NCBI GenBank assembly: GCA_022836915.1
Contig: CP094668.1
Span: forward strand, 1 to 64,000
Origin: Paenibacillus sp. OVF10
Lineage (GTDB): Bacteria; Bacillota; Bacilli; Paenibacillales; Paenibacillaceae
DNA: 64,000 bases
Direction: 5' to 3'
The notes under the pieces are model-generated. The model was not told where the DNA came from. It searched no databases and was given only the letters and a program-made list of their open reading frames with translations. The position numbers were made by a program, and so were the translations under genes. Of the stretch, positions 28,877 to 38,647 are shown piece by piece (position 1 is the first letter of the stretch; every line of letters starts with the position of its first letter).

Positions 28877-30351
28877 TTGGTCTCATTACGCCGCCAATCT
28901 TCAGACCGCAAATCTTCACGCGGCAAATTTCCATACATACGCACAGGAATCGTCCTATTAGTCCTATGGCTCATCGCCGTCATGCTCTATCAGACCTACA
29001 AACCATTACCAACGGGCATTTCCTACGAAAGTCCGGAGTATCGTGTAGATCAAGTCGAGTTCCTGCATGACCTCACATATCCTTCCTCCGACGGACAGAT
29101 GGAGCACGAACAGCAGATTTTCCAGCGCATGATGCAAATTGTGGAGGAAGCAGAGCAGTTTGTCCTGGTGGATATGTTCCTGTTCAATAATTATCAGCAC
29201 AAGGGACAGAACTTTCCTCCCGTGAGTACTGAATTCACCAAAGCGCTGGTCGCCAAAAAAATCAACATCCTGATATGGACATCTGGTTTATTACAGATGA
29301 AGTAAATACCAACTATAACTCAGCACCCAATCCGTTGCTGGAACAAATGAAACAGGCAGGCATTCATGTGGTCATCACGGATGTGGACCCTTTGCGTGAT
29401 TCAACTCCAGTATACTCTGCGGTCTGGCGGACCTTCTTCCAATGGTTTGGCCAATCTGGAGATGGCTGGATCAAAAACCTGATGGCCACCGATGGTCCAG
29501 ATGTAACTGTACGTTCCTATCTCAAGCTGCTCAATGTGAAGGCCAATCATCGCAAAGTTGTTGTTAGTGAGAAGAAGGCCATTGTCTCTTCTGGCAATAT
29601 TCATGATGCGAGTGCCTACCACTCGAACATTGCATTTGAAGTAACAGGTCCAATCATTGGCGATATTCTTCAGTCAGAGCAAGCGGTTCTCGACATCTCA
29701 GGCGGAGGTCAGGTTCCTGCCTACACAGCCCCTTCCACGAATACAAACACGGGAGATATACGAATACGCTATTTAACGGAAGGCAAAGTGAATGACGCTG
29801 TACTCCATGAGATCAATCAGGCTGGCAAAGGTGACACCTTATGGATGGGCATGTTCTATGTGGCCTCTCCAAAAGTATTGGAAGCCCTGCTGGAAGCCGC
29901 AAAACGAGGAACCGAGATCCGGCTTGTACTTGATCCAAATGAAAATGCCTTTGGTCAGGAAAAGATCGGCATTCCGAACCGTCCTGTCGCTGCTGAATTG
30001 CATGATAAATCCGACGGTAAAATTCAGATCCGCTGGTATAACACCACCAAGGAGCAATACCATACCAAGATGATCTATCTTGCCAAAGCAACCGGTGATC
30101 ATATTGTCCTGGGAGGTTCAACTAATTTCACACCCCGAAACATGAATGACTACAATTTGGAGAATGATTTATGGATTGCTGCTCCTCCAGACAATAAGTT
30201 CACGCTTGATATCGCGAATTATTTCGAGCGTATTTGGAATAATGATGATGCGGAGTTTACGCTAAACCTGGATGAGTTTCAGGAGAAGACTACGTTTTTG
30301 AAAGGTATCCTATATAAGCTGCAGCTGATTCTGGGTCTTACGACCTTTTGA
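28877..30351 (+). CDS. phospholipase D/cardiolipin-synthase-like protein (one frameshift)
   Basis: Membrane-anchored phosphodiesterase-family protein acting on phospholipids or similar substrates. A TTG start follows GGGGAG by seven bases. The N-terminus is basic and then has the helix TGIVLLVLWLIAVMLYQTY (residues ~26-44). Two HKD motifs are visible: NHRKVVVSEKKAIVSSGNIHD-type, and YHTKMIYLAKATGDH followed by VLGGSTNFT. One break near 29.27 kb (runs of A in GCCAAAAAAATC). Length ~491 residues. It is divergent from the CarH-like gene. The extra-cytoplasmic location of the catalytic part and the true substrate are inferences. Confidence 0.8.
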
Positions 30352-30375
30352 TCAAAAACCACATTCATACCTGTT

Positions 30376-30412
30376 ATATCCGCCTGTACTCTACTGTGCA
30401 GGCGGATATTTT
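30376..30412. terminator. rho-independent terminator after the PLD-family gene
   Basis: ATATCCGCCTG and CAGGCGGATAT form a perfect 11-bp stem with a 12-base loop, followed by TTTTC. Confidence 0.85.
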
Positions 30413-30442
30413 CATCTTGACAGGCGATGTGAAGTGTGAAAA

Positions 30443-30466
30443 TATAATTACCTAACGACCGTTAGG
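30443..30466 (+). promoter_or_regulatory. -10 element and TetR-type operator
   Basis: TATAAT (30443-30448) is followed directly by CCTAACG-AC-CGTTAGG, a palindrome with seven-base arms. TTGACA lies 20 bases upstream of the -10, longer than ideal. The site ends 11 bases before the TetR start codon and suits autorepression. Confidence 0.65.
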
Positions 30467-30477
30467 AAGGTGATTGA

Positions 30478-31101
30478 ATGACTGCACAATCCATTCGGGA
30501 TGCTGCCCTATTCCATTTTGCGAGAGATGGCTATGAGGGAGCTTCTCTGAGAGCTATTGCTGATGAAGTCGGGATTAAAAAACCGTCCATATATGCACAT
30601 TTTAGCTGCAAGGATGACTTGTTTTTGCACACTCTGGCCTTTGCTTTTCACGAGGTAAAACGGCACACACTGGAATATTTCCGCGATCATGCGGATCTGC
30701 CATTGGAGCAGAGGCTGAAAGGCTTGTTGATCTGGTTCGAACAAGAATACAATGCCCATGCTTCGGCTCGATTGATGTTGCGTAATTGTTTTTACCCACC
30801 CCTTTCTCTGTATGGCGAAGTGATGGATCAGGTGTATCCGTTTATCGATGGCATGGAACGTGCACTGAATCGTCTGCTGCAACGGGCAATGCGTAATGGA
30901 GATATACCGCCCCTTCCCGCGGAACAAGCCGCCATTGCATTTATGACGTTCCTCGACGGCATTACCGTGGAAATTATCTATGGAAGCTCACGTCGGTACA
31001 AGAGACGGTTGGAAGCATCCTGGCCTGTCTTTTGGCATGGCATTCATCATTTGAACGAAGAGGCACAAAGCGTTGTGCCGAAAGGAGATTTAACAACATG
31101 A
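30478..31101 (+). CDS. TetR-family transcriptional regulator
   Basis: Intact 207-residue repressor. N-terminal HTH (IRDAALFHFARDGYEGASLR then AIADEVGIKKPSIYAHF) and a helical ligand domain. It overlaps the first SMR pump gene by four bases (ATGA) and has a palindromic operator over its promoter. It therefore most likely represses itself and the two pump genes until a cationic or hydrophobic drug binds. The inducer cannot be read from the sequence. Confidence 0.88.
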   Translation: MTAQSIRDAALFHFARDGYEGASLRAIADEVGIKKPSIYAHFSCKDDLFLHTLAFAFHEVKRHTLEYFRDHADLPLEQRLKGLLIWFEQEYNAHASARLMLRNCFYPPLSLYGEVMDQVYPFIDGMERALNRLLQRAMRNGDIPPLPAEQAAIAFMTFLDGITVEIIYGSSRRYKRRLEASWPVFWHGIHHLNEEAQSVVPKGDLTT

Positions 31102-31438
31102 ACCGCAACTGGTTATATGTATTTATCGGTGGAATTATTGAGATTGTCTGGGTAAGCGGGCTGAAACATGCCTCGAATGCCTGGGAGTGGACTTTAACGG
31201 GGATTGCCATCGTGATCAGCTTTGGACTGATCATTGCCGCTTCAAAAGGTTGCCTGTAGGTACGGTGTATGCCGTCTTTACGGGAATTGGTACGGCGGGT
31301 ACCGTCCTTACGGAAATGGTACTGTTTGGTGAGCCATTCCGCTTGGCCAAAGTATTGCTCATCGGGCTGCTGCTCTGCGGCGTAATTGGACTGAAGCTGG
31401 TTACGGATCAGCAAGAAGCCAAAGGAGGTGCAGTATAA
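31098..31438 (+). CDS. SMR-family multidrug efflux subunit 1, YkkC-like (one frameshift)
   Basis: Four-helix inner-membrane proton-coupled exporter, probably working as a heterodimer with the next gene. The essential membrane Glu is in [17 protein letters not shown] (residue ~14), and the family segment [20 protein letters not shown] is present. One break at AAAAGG (a missing A) splits it after residue ~52; corrected length ~113. Stop and the next start overlap as TAATG. The pairing resembles ykkC-ykkD of B. subtilis, but here a TetR repressor, not a guanidine riboswitch, controls it. Confidence 0.85.
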
Positions 31439-31752
31439 TGGCTTGGATGGCAATTGTAGGTGCAGGGATATGTGAAATTTTCGGCGTAATCGGTATTAAT
31501 GGTGCTTCCACCAAGAAAGGATGGCCATACATCGTACTTATGCTGGTGTCGTTTGTGTTCAGCTTCTCGCTGTTGTCCTACGCCATGACGTCCATTCCCA
31601 TGGGCACAGCGTATGCCGTGTGGACGGGGATCGGGACGGTCGGCAGTACGTTAACAGGCATGTTCCTGTTCGGTGAACGGAAAGAAGCGAAGCGTATCCT
31701 GTTTATCGCGATGATTTTGGTGGCAGCCGTTGGTCTGAAACTGATCACATAA
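31438..31752 (+). CDS. SMR-family multidrug efflux subunit 2, YkkD-like
   Basis: Intact 104-residue four-helix protein. [21 protein letters not shown] holds the conserved Glu near residue 13, and MGTAYAVWTGIGTVGSTLTG is the central family motif. Translation is coupled to the first subunit. The two differ in the loops, as expected of an asymmetric antiparallel pair. Substrate unknown. Confidence 0.87.
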   Translation: MAWMAIVGAGICEIFGVIGINGASTKKGWPYIVLMLVSFVFSFSLLSYAMTSIPMGTAYAVWTGIGTVGSTLTGMFLFGERKEAKRILFIAMILVAAVGLKLIT

Positions 31753-31781
31753 CGGAACAACTGAATTACACTTTATATCTC

Positions 31782-31901
31782 CGATTGCAGTACCACTTTC
31801 CGATCGCTGTTATCCCCAGATTTCTTTGATTCCCTTTAAAGAGGGATAAATCTGGTGATAAAGGCGAACACTTCGTTTCTTCAAGTTGGTTCTGCAATCT
31901 A
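31782..31901 (+). repeat. dispersed palindromic repeat, copy 3 (short form)
   Basis: Starts CGATTGCAG, continues CGATCGCTGTTATCCCCAG, TTTCTTTGATTCCCTTTAAA, the complementary arm and GGCGAACACTTCGTTTCTTC, and ends with CTGCAATC. The outer GATTGCAG and CTGCAATC are perfect inverse complements, so the whole 120 bp can fold back on itself. It lies downstream of the SMR genes. Confidence 0.8.
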
Positions 31902-31955
31902 CGTTATCGTGTAATTCTTAGCCTCCATTATGATATCTATTAAATTCTGTAATAT

Positions 31956-31990
31956 AAAAAGACGACTTCGATCAGGAAGTCGTCTTTTTT
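31956..31990 (+). terminator. rho-independent terminator
   Basis: AAAAAGACGACTT and AAGTCGTCTTTTTT form a long stem with an eight-base loop. It ends the TetR-SMR operon, after the repeat. Confidence 0.85.
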
Positions 31991-32052
31991 GGGATATGAT
32001 ATAAATAGGGAACCTCTCTACAATCTGCTACGTAAGAAAGGATGTCGTAATC

Positions 32053-32184
32053 ATGAAAAAATTATTGGCACGGATAGGTTCTTATACAGGGTATACCCTT
32101 CTAATCGGCATAGCCCTCTTCTATCTCATCGCTTTTGTCGCCATTATTATACTCGCCTTGTACGCCTTTGCCGGAGTAAACTAA
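32053..32184 (+). CDS. small hydrophobic membrane protein (43 residues)
   Basis: Not recognised. AAAGGATG lies about nine bases before the ATG. The product starts MKKLLARIGSYTGYTLLIGI and then has one long hydrophobic stretch (ALFYLIAFVAIIILALYAFA), typical of a single-pass small membrane protein. It lies alone between a terminator and a divergent-looking TetR promoter region. Coding is supported only by the ribosome site and the coherent hydrophobic profile. Confidence 0.45.
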   Translation: MKKLLARIGSYTGYTLLIGIALFYLIAFVAIIILALYAFAGVN

Positions 32185-32304
32185 CTTATCCATTCTTAAT
32201 ACCTTATCCATAACGTACATACAAGCTACACCTTGTTACTTGCCGTCTCTACTTTCATTTGATCAACCTCTTTTCTCCGCTCTAATTTTCCAATTTACTC
32301 CCAT

Positions 32305-32354
32305 TTGAATTCCTTCAACCAGATCGTTTATACTAAGTTTGACCCTAGAGTCAA
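32305..32354 (+). promoter_or_regulatory. promoter and operator of the TetR-RND operon
   Basis: TTGAAT and TATACT are 18 bases apart. Directly downstream is TTGAC-CCTAGA-GTCAA, a palindrome with five-base arms and six-base spacer, well placed to block transcription. Confidence 0.6.
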
Positions 32355-32397
32355 TTCAAGAACTCATAAGTTCCCTGATGAGGTGAAAGTATCGTTA

Positions 32398-33344
32398 ATG
32401 AACCCTATACATGAGATGAATGAGAAGAAAAAACTCATCATTACTACAGCACTCAAGCTATTCTCGGAAAAAGGCAGTGCCGCAACCTCCATGCAGGAGA
32501 TTGCAGAGATATGCGGGATGTCTAAGGAAGCCTTTACCTTATATTCAAATCCAAAGAGGAATTGGAAGACAGCACGATGGAGTACTGCTTATTTACGCTC
32601 ATAGACGAACTATCCCAGATCGAACATGAAGCTGACCTTACTCCGAGAGAACGTTCACACAAACAGATTGAGACACTGCTGGGCCATGTGTCCGAGCTAA
32701 AGGAATTTTTGCGTGTACAGATGCAAAGCATGATGATGAATGATGAGCCACATCGCAAGGAAAAATGCAGCCCGCAGCATAAAGATCTGGAGATCCTTAC
32801 CCTACACGGTTTCAAGGACAAACTGGAAGATATGTACGGACCGGAGATTGAACCCTATACGATAGATCTTATTTTGCTCATACAGGGTATGTTCCTCTCC
32901 TACGTTAAGATCTGGTTTACCGAAATGCCTTCCCTTACCGTCTCCAAAATGGCAACCAATATGCTGCAAATGATTGATTATGCAGCTTACGGATTGCTCG
33001 ATCAGCGCCCTGCGCCTTTGATTTTGTTGGAAGACTGGCCCGCATGGAATAGTGATCCAAACACAGACTCCACTGTGATGCGTCATCCCATTCACATCAT
33101 CAAGCAAATGCAGGATATCGCTGGTTCCGAACTGCCCGCAGGGCAAACAAAGAATGATGTGCTCGAAACTATCGCCATTCTCAGACAGGAGATGATGGAA
33201 TTCACGCCTCGGCGTGCCATCATTCTCGGTATGATGCACAATTTGGAGAGCGTATCTGCCATCAAACCTTTGCACTCTGAGCTTAAGCACAGTCTGGATG
33301 CCAAGTATAGCCGGTTTATCCAGGCTGACTCGTCACACATATAA
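32398..33344 (+). CDS. TetR-family regulator of the RND pump (one frameshift)
   Basis: N-terminal HTH: KKLIITTALKLFSEKGSAA and TSMQEIAEICGMSKEAF, then after a one-base shift FKSKEELEDSTMEYC. The missing base lies in the helix after the recognition helix (near 32.54 kb). The long C-terminal domain (~250 residues) is larger than in typical TetR proteins. GAGGTGA lies about 11 bases before the ATG. The pump gene follows after 33 bases, making regulator and pump one operon, as in several Bacillus swrC-type loci. Confidence 0.82.
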
Positions 33345-33377
33345 ACAGGAGAAACAGAGAGGAGAAGAAACCATCGT

Positions 33378-36300
33378 ATGAAAGGTATTATTAATTTTTC
33401 ACTGAACAACAAGTTTGCGATCTGGATTCTGACAATTATCATCTCTTTTGCAGGTCTGTACAGCGGATTGACGATGAAACAAGAGACAATCCCGAACATC
33501 AACGTACCGTTTCTGAATGTCACTGCCATTGATCCGGGGGCTGCACCGGAGGGAATTGTTGAGGATGTCACGAAGCCGCTGGAAGTAAAACTACGTAATG
33601 TAGATGGCGTGAAGACGGTGACCTCCACTTCCATGGAGAATGCAGCATCCATTACACTCGAATTTGATTATGGAACAGATCTGACCAACGCAACGGCAAC
33701 CGTTCGTGAGGCACTGAATGAAGTTCAATTGCCTGACAGCGTGCAGAAGCCGACCATTTCCAAGTTCAGCATTAACTCTTTCCCGGTTGTATCTCTAAGC
33801 CTGTCCGACAAGGACGGTGGTGACCTGGAGCAATTGACACGATTGGTTGAATCGGATATTCAGCCTGCACTCGAAGATATTGATGGTGTAGCTCAGGTTC
33901 AGGTGTCCGGTCAATATGTAAAAGAAGTTCAATTGAAGTTTGACCAAGCCAAAATGGCCGAGCTGGGCCTGACCGAAGATACGGTAAACGGCATCGTTCA
34001 AGGTTCATCCATTCGTGTGCCCCTTGGACTGTTTGAACTGGATAAATCCCAGAAAGCCGTTGTCGTAGATGGAAACATCGTCGACATCGATGATCTGAAA
34101 AACCTTGCCATTCCAGTCGTACCTGGCGGTGCAGGTGCTTCCGCAGGCAATGGTGCAAGCGCAGCCCCACAAGGCTCTGGAGCACCAACTGGTGAAGCTG
34201 GTCAAGGTACAGCTCCTGGCTCTGCACAAGGAACAGACCAAGCTGCAGAGCAAGCTGCCGGCGGTAATGCCAGTGTAGGGAGTCCTTCAGGCGCTGCCAA
34301 TGCGCCTGGCATTCCAACTGTAAAACTAAGTGAAATTGCCAAGATCGAAGTCATCGGTCAAGCGGAATCCATTTCCCGGACAGACGGCAAGGAATCGATC
34401 GGTATTTCCGTTGTAAAATCCAACGATGCCAACACGGTTGATGTCGTTAACGCAGTCAAAGATAAAGCGGAAGAATTGCAGACGCAGTTCAAAAACGCAG
34501 ATTTGACTGTATTGCTTGACCAAGGTAAGCCGATTCAGGACTCGGTGAACACGATGCTGGGCAAAGCCGTATTTGGCGCCTTGTTTGCCATCCTGATCAT
34601 CCTGCTATTCCTGCGGAATATTCGTTCAACCATTATCTCCATTATCTCGATCCCGCTCTCCTTGCTGATGGCATTGACTGCGCTCAATATGATGGATATT
34701 ACCTTGAACATGATGACGCTGGGTGCCATGACGGTTGCCATCGGACGTGTTGTCGATGACTCCATCGTTGTTATTGAGAACATCTACCGCAGATTAACAC
34801 TCAAAGGTGAGAAACTGAAAGGCCGTGAACTGGTCCGTGAAGCAACTCGCGAGATGTTCATTCCAATTCTTTCTTCCACCATCGTAACAATTGCTGTATT
34901 CCTGCCACTGGCATTGGTAAGCGGTATGGTCGGTGAGTTATTCACACCATTTGCACTGACCATGGTATTTGCTTTGCTGGCATCCCTGATCGTTGCCATA
35001 ACTATCGTGCCAATGCTTGCGCATACCCTGTTCCGTAAAGGGTTGAAGAACAAACAGAATCACGAAGAAAAACCAGGCAAAATGGCGGAAGGTTACAAAC
35101 GCCTGCTGAACTGGACACTGTCTCACAAACTCATCACGGTCAGTATTGCAGTGATCCTGCTGGTCGGCAGTTTATTCCTGTACCCGTTCATCGGTGCAAG
35201 CTTCTTGCCGGAACAACAAGATAAATATGTGACCATTACGTACAGCCCACAAACAGGAGCTTTGCGTGAAGATGTCGAAAAAGAAGCACTCGTTGCCGAG
35301 AAGTGGTTGCTGGAACAACCGGGTCTGGAGAAAATGCAATATTCCATCGGCGGAAGTAATCCACTGAGCAGTATGGGTGGCGGTGGTTCCAACTCGGCTC
35401 TATTCTATATTGAATATAACGAAGATACGAAAGACTTTACTCAAGTGAAGGAACAGCTTGTAGAAGGTCTGAAGAAGGAAGTTAGCGTAGGAACCTGGAG
35501 TGAGCTTGATATGTCCGGGGTCTGGGTGGCAGCGGACTGAGCCTCTCCATCTATGGCGATAATGTAGAGCAACTCAAACCTGTATCGGATGAAATTCTGA
35601 AACTGGTTGAAGCGGATAAGGATAATTTTGAAAAAGCAGATACGACACTCGCTGACACCTACGGGCAGTATACGCTCGTTGCAGATCAGGAGAAACTAAG
35701 TTCCTTGGGCCTGACTGCAGGACAACTGGCTATGGCACTGAGCCCGACACGGGAACGTCCTGTGCTCACGGAAGTTGATATCGATAATAAAACGTACAAA
35801 GTATATGTAGAGACAGACGATAAAACATTCAGCAGTATTGATGAGATTGAGGATGAAACCGTCACTTCACCGCTTGGCATCCAAGTTCCGATCAAAGATG
35901 TTGCCAAAGTGGAAGAAGGTACGTCCCCGAACTCCATCATGCAAATTGATGGTAAGGTTGTTGTTCAAGTTACAGCCAACATCTTGGCTTCGGATGTAAC
36001 GAAAGCTTCGAGTAACTTACAGGCTGAGATCGACAAACTGGATCTGCCTGATGGCGTTGAAGTGAAGTTCGGCGGTACAACTGAACAGATTAATGATACA
36101 TTCACTCAACTGGGTCTCGCCATGCTGGCAGCCATCGCCATTGTATACTTCGTGCTCGTTGTTACATTCGGCGGCGGATTGGCACCATTCGCAATCCTGT
36201 TCTCCCTGCCATTTACGGTTATCGGTATTATGGTAGGTCTGTTCATCGCTGGTGGTACGCTTGACGTCTCCGCCATGATGGGTGGACTGATGCTCATCGG

Positions 36301-36619
36301 TATCGTGGTCACCAACGCCATCGTGTTGATCGACCGTGTTATTCACAAGGAAAAAGAGGGTATGCCTACCCGTGAAGCCTTGCTGGAAGCCGGTGCAACT
36401 CGTCTGCGTCCAATTCTGATGACCGCTCTCGCGACTATCGGTGCACTGTTGCCACTGGTAACGGGTCTCGAAGAGAGTGCCGGTATCATCTCCAAAGGAT
36501 TGGGAATCACTGTAATCGGCGGTCTGATCAGCTCCACGCTGCTCACGCTGGTTATCGTACCGATTGTGTATGAGTTCCTGATGAAATTTAAAAGAAAAGA
36601 ATCGAAGATTAAGAAGTAG
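33378..36619 (+). CDS. RND-family efflux transporter, SwrC/AcrB-like (one frameshift)
   Basis: Large inner-membrane proton-driven exporter (SwrC exports surfactin and similar amphiphiles). Twelve-helix topology with two large extracytoplasmic domains. The first repeat starts NKFAIWILTIIISFAGLYSG, and the proton-relay aspartates are in VAIGRVVDDSIVVIENIYRR (helix 4). The second repeat has GGLMLIGIVVTNAIVLIDR. One break at 35.53 kb (a missing G in GGGG) splits an otherwise intact ~1080-residue protein. Unusual: residues ~252-315 form an Ala/Gly/Ser/Pro/Gln-rich linker (SAAPQGSGAPTGEAGQG) within the first external domain. It is cotranscribed with the TetR gene. Confidence 0.88.
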
Positions 36620-36682
36620 TTGATCGTGCTCATGTAACGAATCGAGTACAACTTAAATACAGAGTTTAAGCTCTAAGCTCTC

Positions 36683-36739
36683 GCCCCTTAGCCCATATTG
36701 GAATGATTGAATTCCGATGTGATGCTAAGGGGCTTTTTT
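36683..36739 (+). terminator. strong rho-independent terminator after the RND gene
   Basis: GCCCCTTAGC and GCTAAGGGGC pair around a 31-base loop and are followed by TTTTTTATTTG. Confidence 0.85.
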
Positions 36740-36821
36740 ATTTGAGTCGAAATTATGTCACATAGAATGACATAGAAACAATTCATTTTAATCAAAATCA
36801 CAAAAAGAATAGTCTCGATTG

Positions 36822-36838
36822 TCATTTGAAACAAATGA
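36822..36838. promoter_or_regulatory. perfect palindrome upstream of the PucR-type gene
   Basis: TCATTTG-AAA-CAAATGA, seven-base arms. It lies about 35 bases before a TATAAT (36874-36879), so it could be an operator of the PucR-type gene. No link to a named regulator can be shown. Confidence 0.4.
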
Positions 36839-36954
36839 ACGTCAGATTTCAATTCATCGGCTGTAAATCGACTTATAATATGGATTAATTATGCAAGTTG
36901 ACGGATTCCAGACTCCAGATAGATCACATGTGATTGGGGAAGGACGGTGGTTGT

Positions 36955-38631
36955 GTGGGGGAGACAACGCTTCATATTCAAGTCAGAGACATGTTAAAAC
37001 GTCCCGTGTTTCGCAAGGCAGAAGTCCTTGCTAGTGAACGCGCACTGGAGCGGTATGTTCGCTGGGTTCATATTATGGAGGTTCCTGAAGTAGGGGACTT
37101 GCTCAATGGCGGGGAATTGGTACTGACGACAGGCATTGGCTGGCAGGAAGGTGAGCAGCAAGGTCTGTCTTTTCTGCGTCAGTTAATTGCACGCGGGGCT
37201 GCCGGACTCTGTATGGAACTGGGGGATCACACCAAGTCGCAGCTCGGTGCCATGAAGGAAATTGCAGTCGCAGCGGATTTCCCATTGATCTGGTTCCACG
37301 AACAAGTCCGTTATATTGATATTACGCAAGATCTGCATTTCACCCTGATTCGCAGTCATCAGCGGATGATCGCCGAACTCGATAGTCTCACCACCTCATT
37401 TAACCAGCTTCTTCTGAATGGAGATGGCGTACAACCTCTGCTTCGATTATTGTCACGAACAACCGGATGTGCCGTGGCATTATATCCACTTGAAGGGGAA
37501 GCAAGTGCCGTTCCCTACTGCCCTCCAGAGGAGCTGGAGACTCGTCGGCAGGATTGGTTTTTGCAGCGGGAACATTTGGCGGGAGAGGATATTCCGAATT
37601 TAATGCGGCTGTCAGATAACATATTGCATGCGTTCAGCATGCCTGTTCGAGCGTTAGACTACACCTTTGCCGATCTTGTACTCATGCATCAGAAGCTGCC
37701 GGATCACGATTCAAGCATACCGATCAAACCCTCAGATGAATTCATCATTCAGGCACTGGAACGTTGCGCGGCCGCGATTGCCCAGGACTGGATGCGAACC
37801 AAATACATGGAAGAAAAACGCCGCTACAAGGAAGATATGTGGGTCATTGACTGGCTTAACGGACATCACTCCACGAAGGAAATCCATGAATATGTATCCA
37901 CCGTTAATCCCCTTCTTGCAACGAGCAAAGCCACCATAATCTTATTCGACAGCAACCCCGCGTACACAGACAGCCTCAAACTTCAGAAATTATTGATCCA
38001 ACGCAACATCGTTGCCCGTTCCGTGTTCACTCGGGAGAACTTCACCCTCTACAGCACCGTTCTGAACCACCAGATCATTCTTATCATTCTCGACCCACTC
38101 CCTGGATCTCAGCGCAAAAGCAGTCTCTGGCGCTGCATCGAACAGCTGCAGCAGCACGAACAGGAACAGACCCACTGCCTATTCTCAGGCCTGATCGGTA
38201 TCGGTCATAGCTGCACGGACCTCTCCCGTCTCAAGGACAGCCTGGATTCTGCGAAGGAGACACTGCGAATCCAGAAGGACATCGGTGTGATGCAACAGCC
38301 CTTTTACAGTAATCTTCATTGTTACCGCATCATCGCCAGTATGAAGCAGAGTGGCAATCTGGATGATTTCATCGAAGAATATCTGGGGCCGCTCATCCGT
38401 TACGATGTAGAAAAAGGAGGTCAGCTGCTTCGCACGCTCAAGCAATATTTGGTCCTGTGCTGCTCCAAGCAAGAGACCGCCACCGCTCTATATATCGTCA
38501 GACAGACCCTGTATCACCGGTTGGACAAAATCGAAGTCCTTTTGGGAGAAGACTATATCCTCCCAGAGAAGCGGGTAGCGATCGAACTTGCACTCTATGC
38601 CTATGAGTACGTACACGGCCCGATCGCATGA
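36955..38631 (+). CDS. PucR-family transcriptional regulator
   Basis: Intact regulator of ~558 residues. It has an N-terminal PucR sensory domain (VRDMLKRPVFRKAEVLA, EVGDLLNGGELVLTTGIGW), a central region, and the C-terminal HTH_30 domain, LLRTLKQYLVLCCSKQETAT and YIVRQTLYHRLDKIEVLLG. PucR relatives control purine or pyrimidine breakdown. It faces the pyrimidine operon tail to tail with 16 bases between them and is the natural candidate activator. GAAGGA lies ~10 bases before the GTG used. A TTG seven codons upstream gives a longer frame but coincides with the ribosome site. Confidence 0.87.
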   Translation: MGETTLHIQVRDMLKRPVFRKAEVLASERALERYVRWVHIMEVPEVGDLLNGGELVLTTGIGWQEGEQQGLSFLRQLIARGAAGLCMELGDHTKSQLGAMKEIAVAADFPLIWFHEQVRYIDITQDLHFTLIRSHQRMIAELDSLTTSFNQLLLNGDGVQPLLRLLSRTTGCAVALYPLEGEASAVPYCPPEELETRRQDWFLQREHLAGEDIPNLMRLSDNILHAFSMPVRALDYTFADLVLMHQKLPDHDSSIPIKPSDEFIIQALERCAAAIAQDWMRTKYMEEKRRYKEDMWVIDWLNGHHSTKEIHEYVSTVNPLLATSKATIILFDSNPAYTDSLKLQKLLIQRNIVARSVFTRENFTLYSTVLNHQIILIILDPLPGSQRKSSLWRCIEQLQQHEQEQTHCLFSGLIGIGHSCTDLSRLKDSLDSAKETLRIQKDIGVMQQPFYSNLHCYRIIASMKQSGNLDDFIEEYLGPLIRYDVEKGGQLLRTLKQYLVLCCSKQETATALYIVRQTLYHRLDKIEVLLGEDYILPEKRVAIELALYAYEYVHGPIA

Positions 38632-38647
38632 AAAGCTTCAGCATGGT

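Noticed and set aside
30423..30477. Guanidine-I (ykkC) riboswitch ahead of the SMR pair
   Set aside because: The leader is only about 25 bases after the -10 and has a TetR operator; there is no room for the aptamer.
33772..34317. Minus-strand frame of 181 codons
   Set aside because: Antisense to the low-complexity, GC-rich linker region of the RND pump, which keeps the opposite strand open by composition alone.
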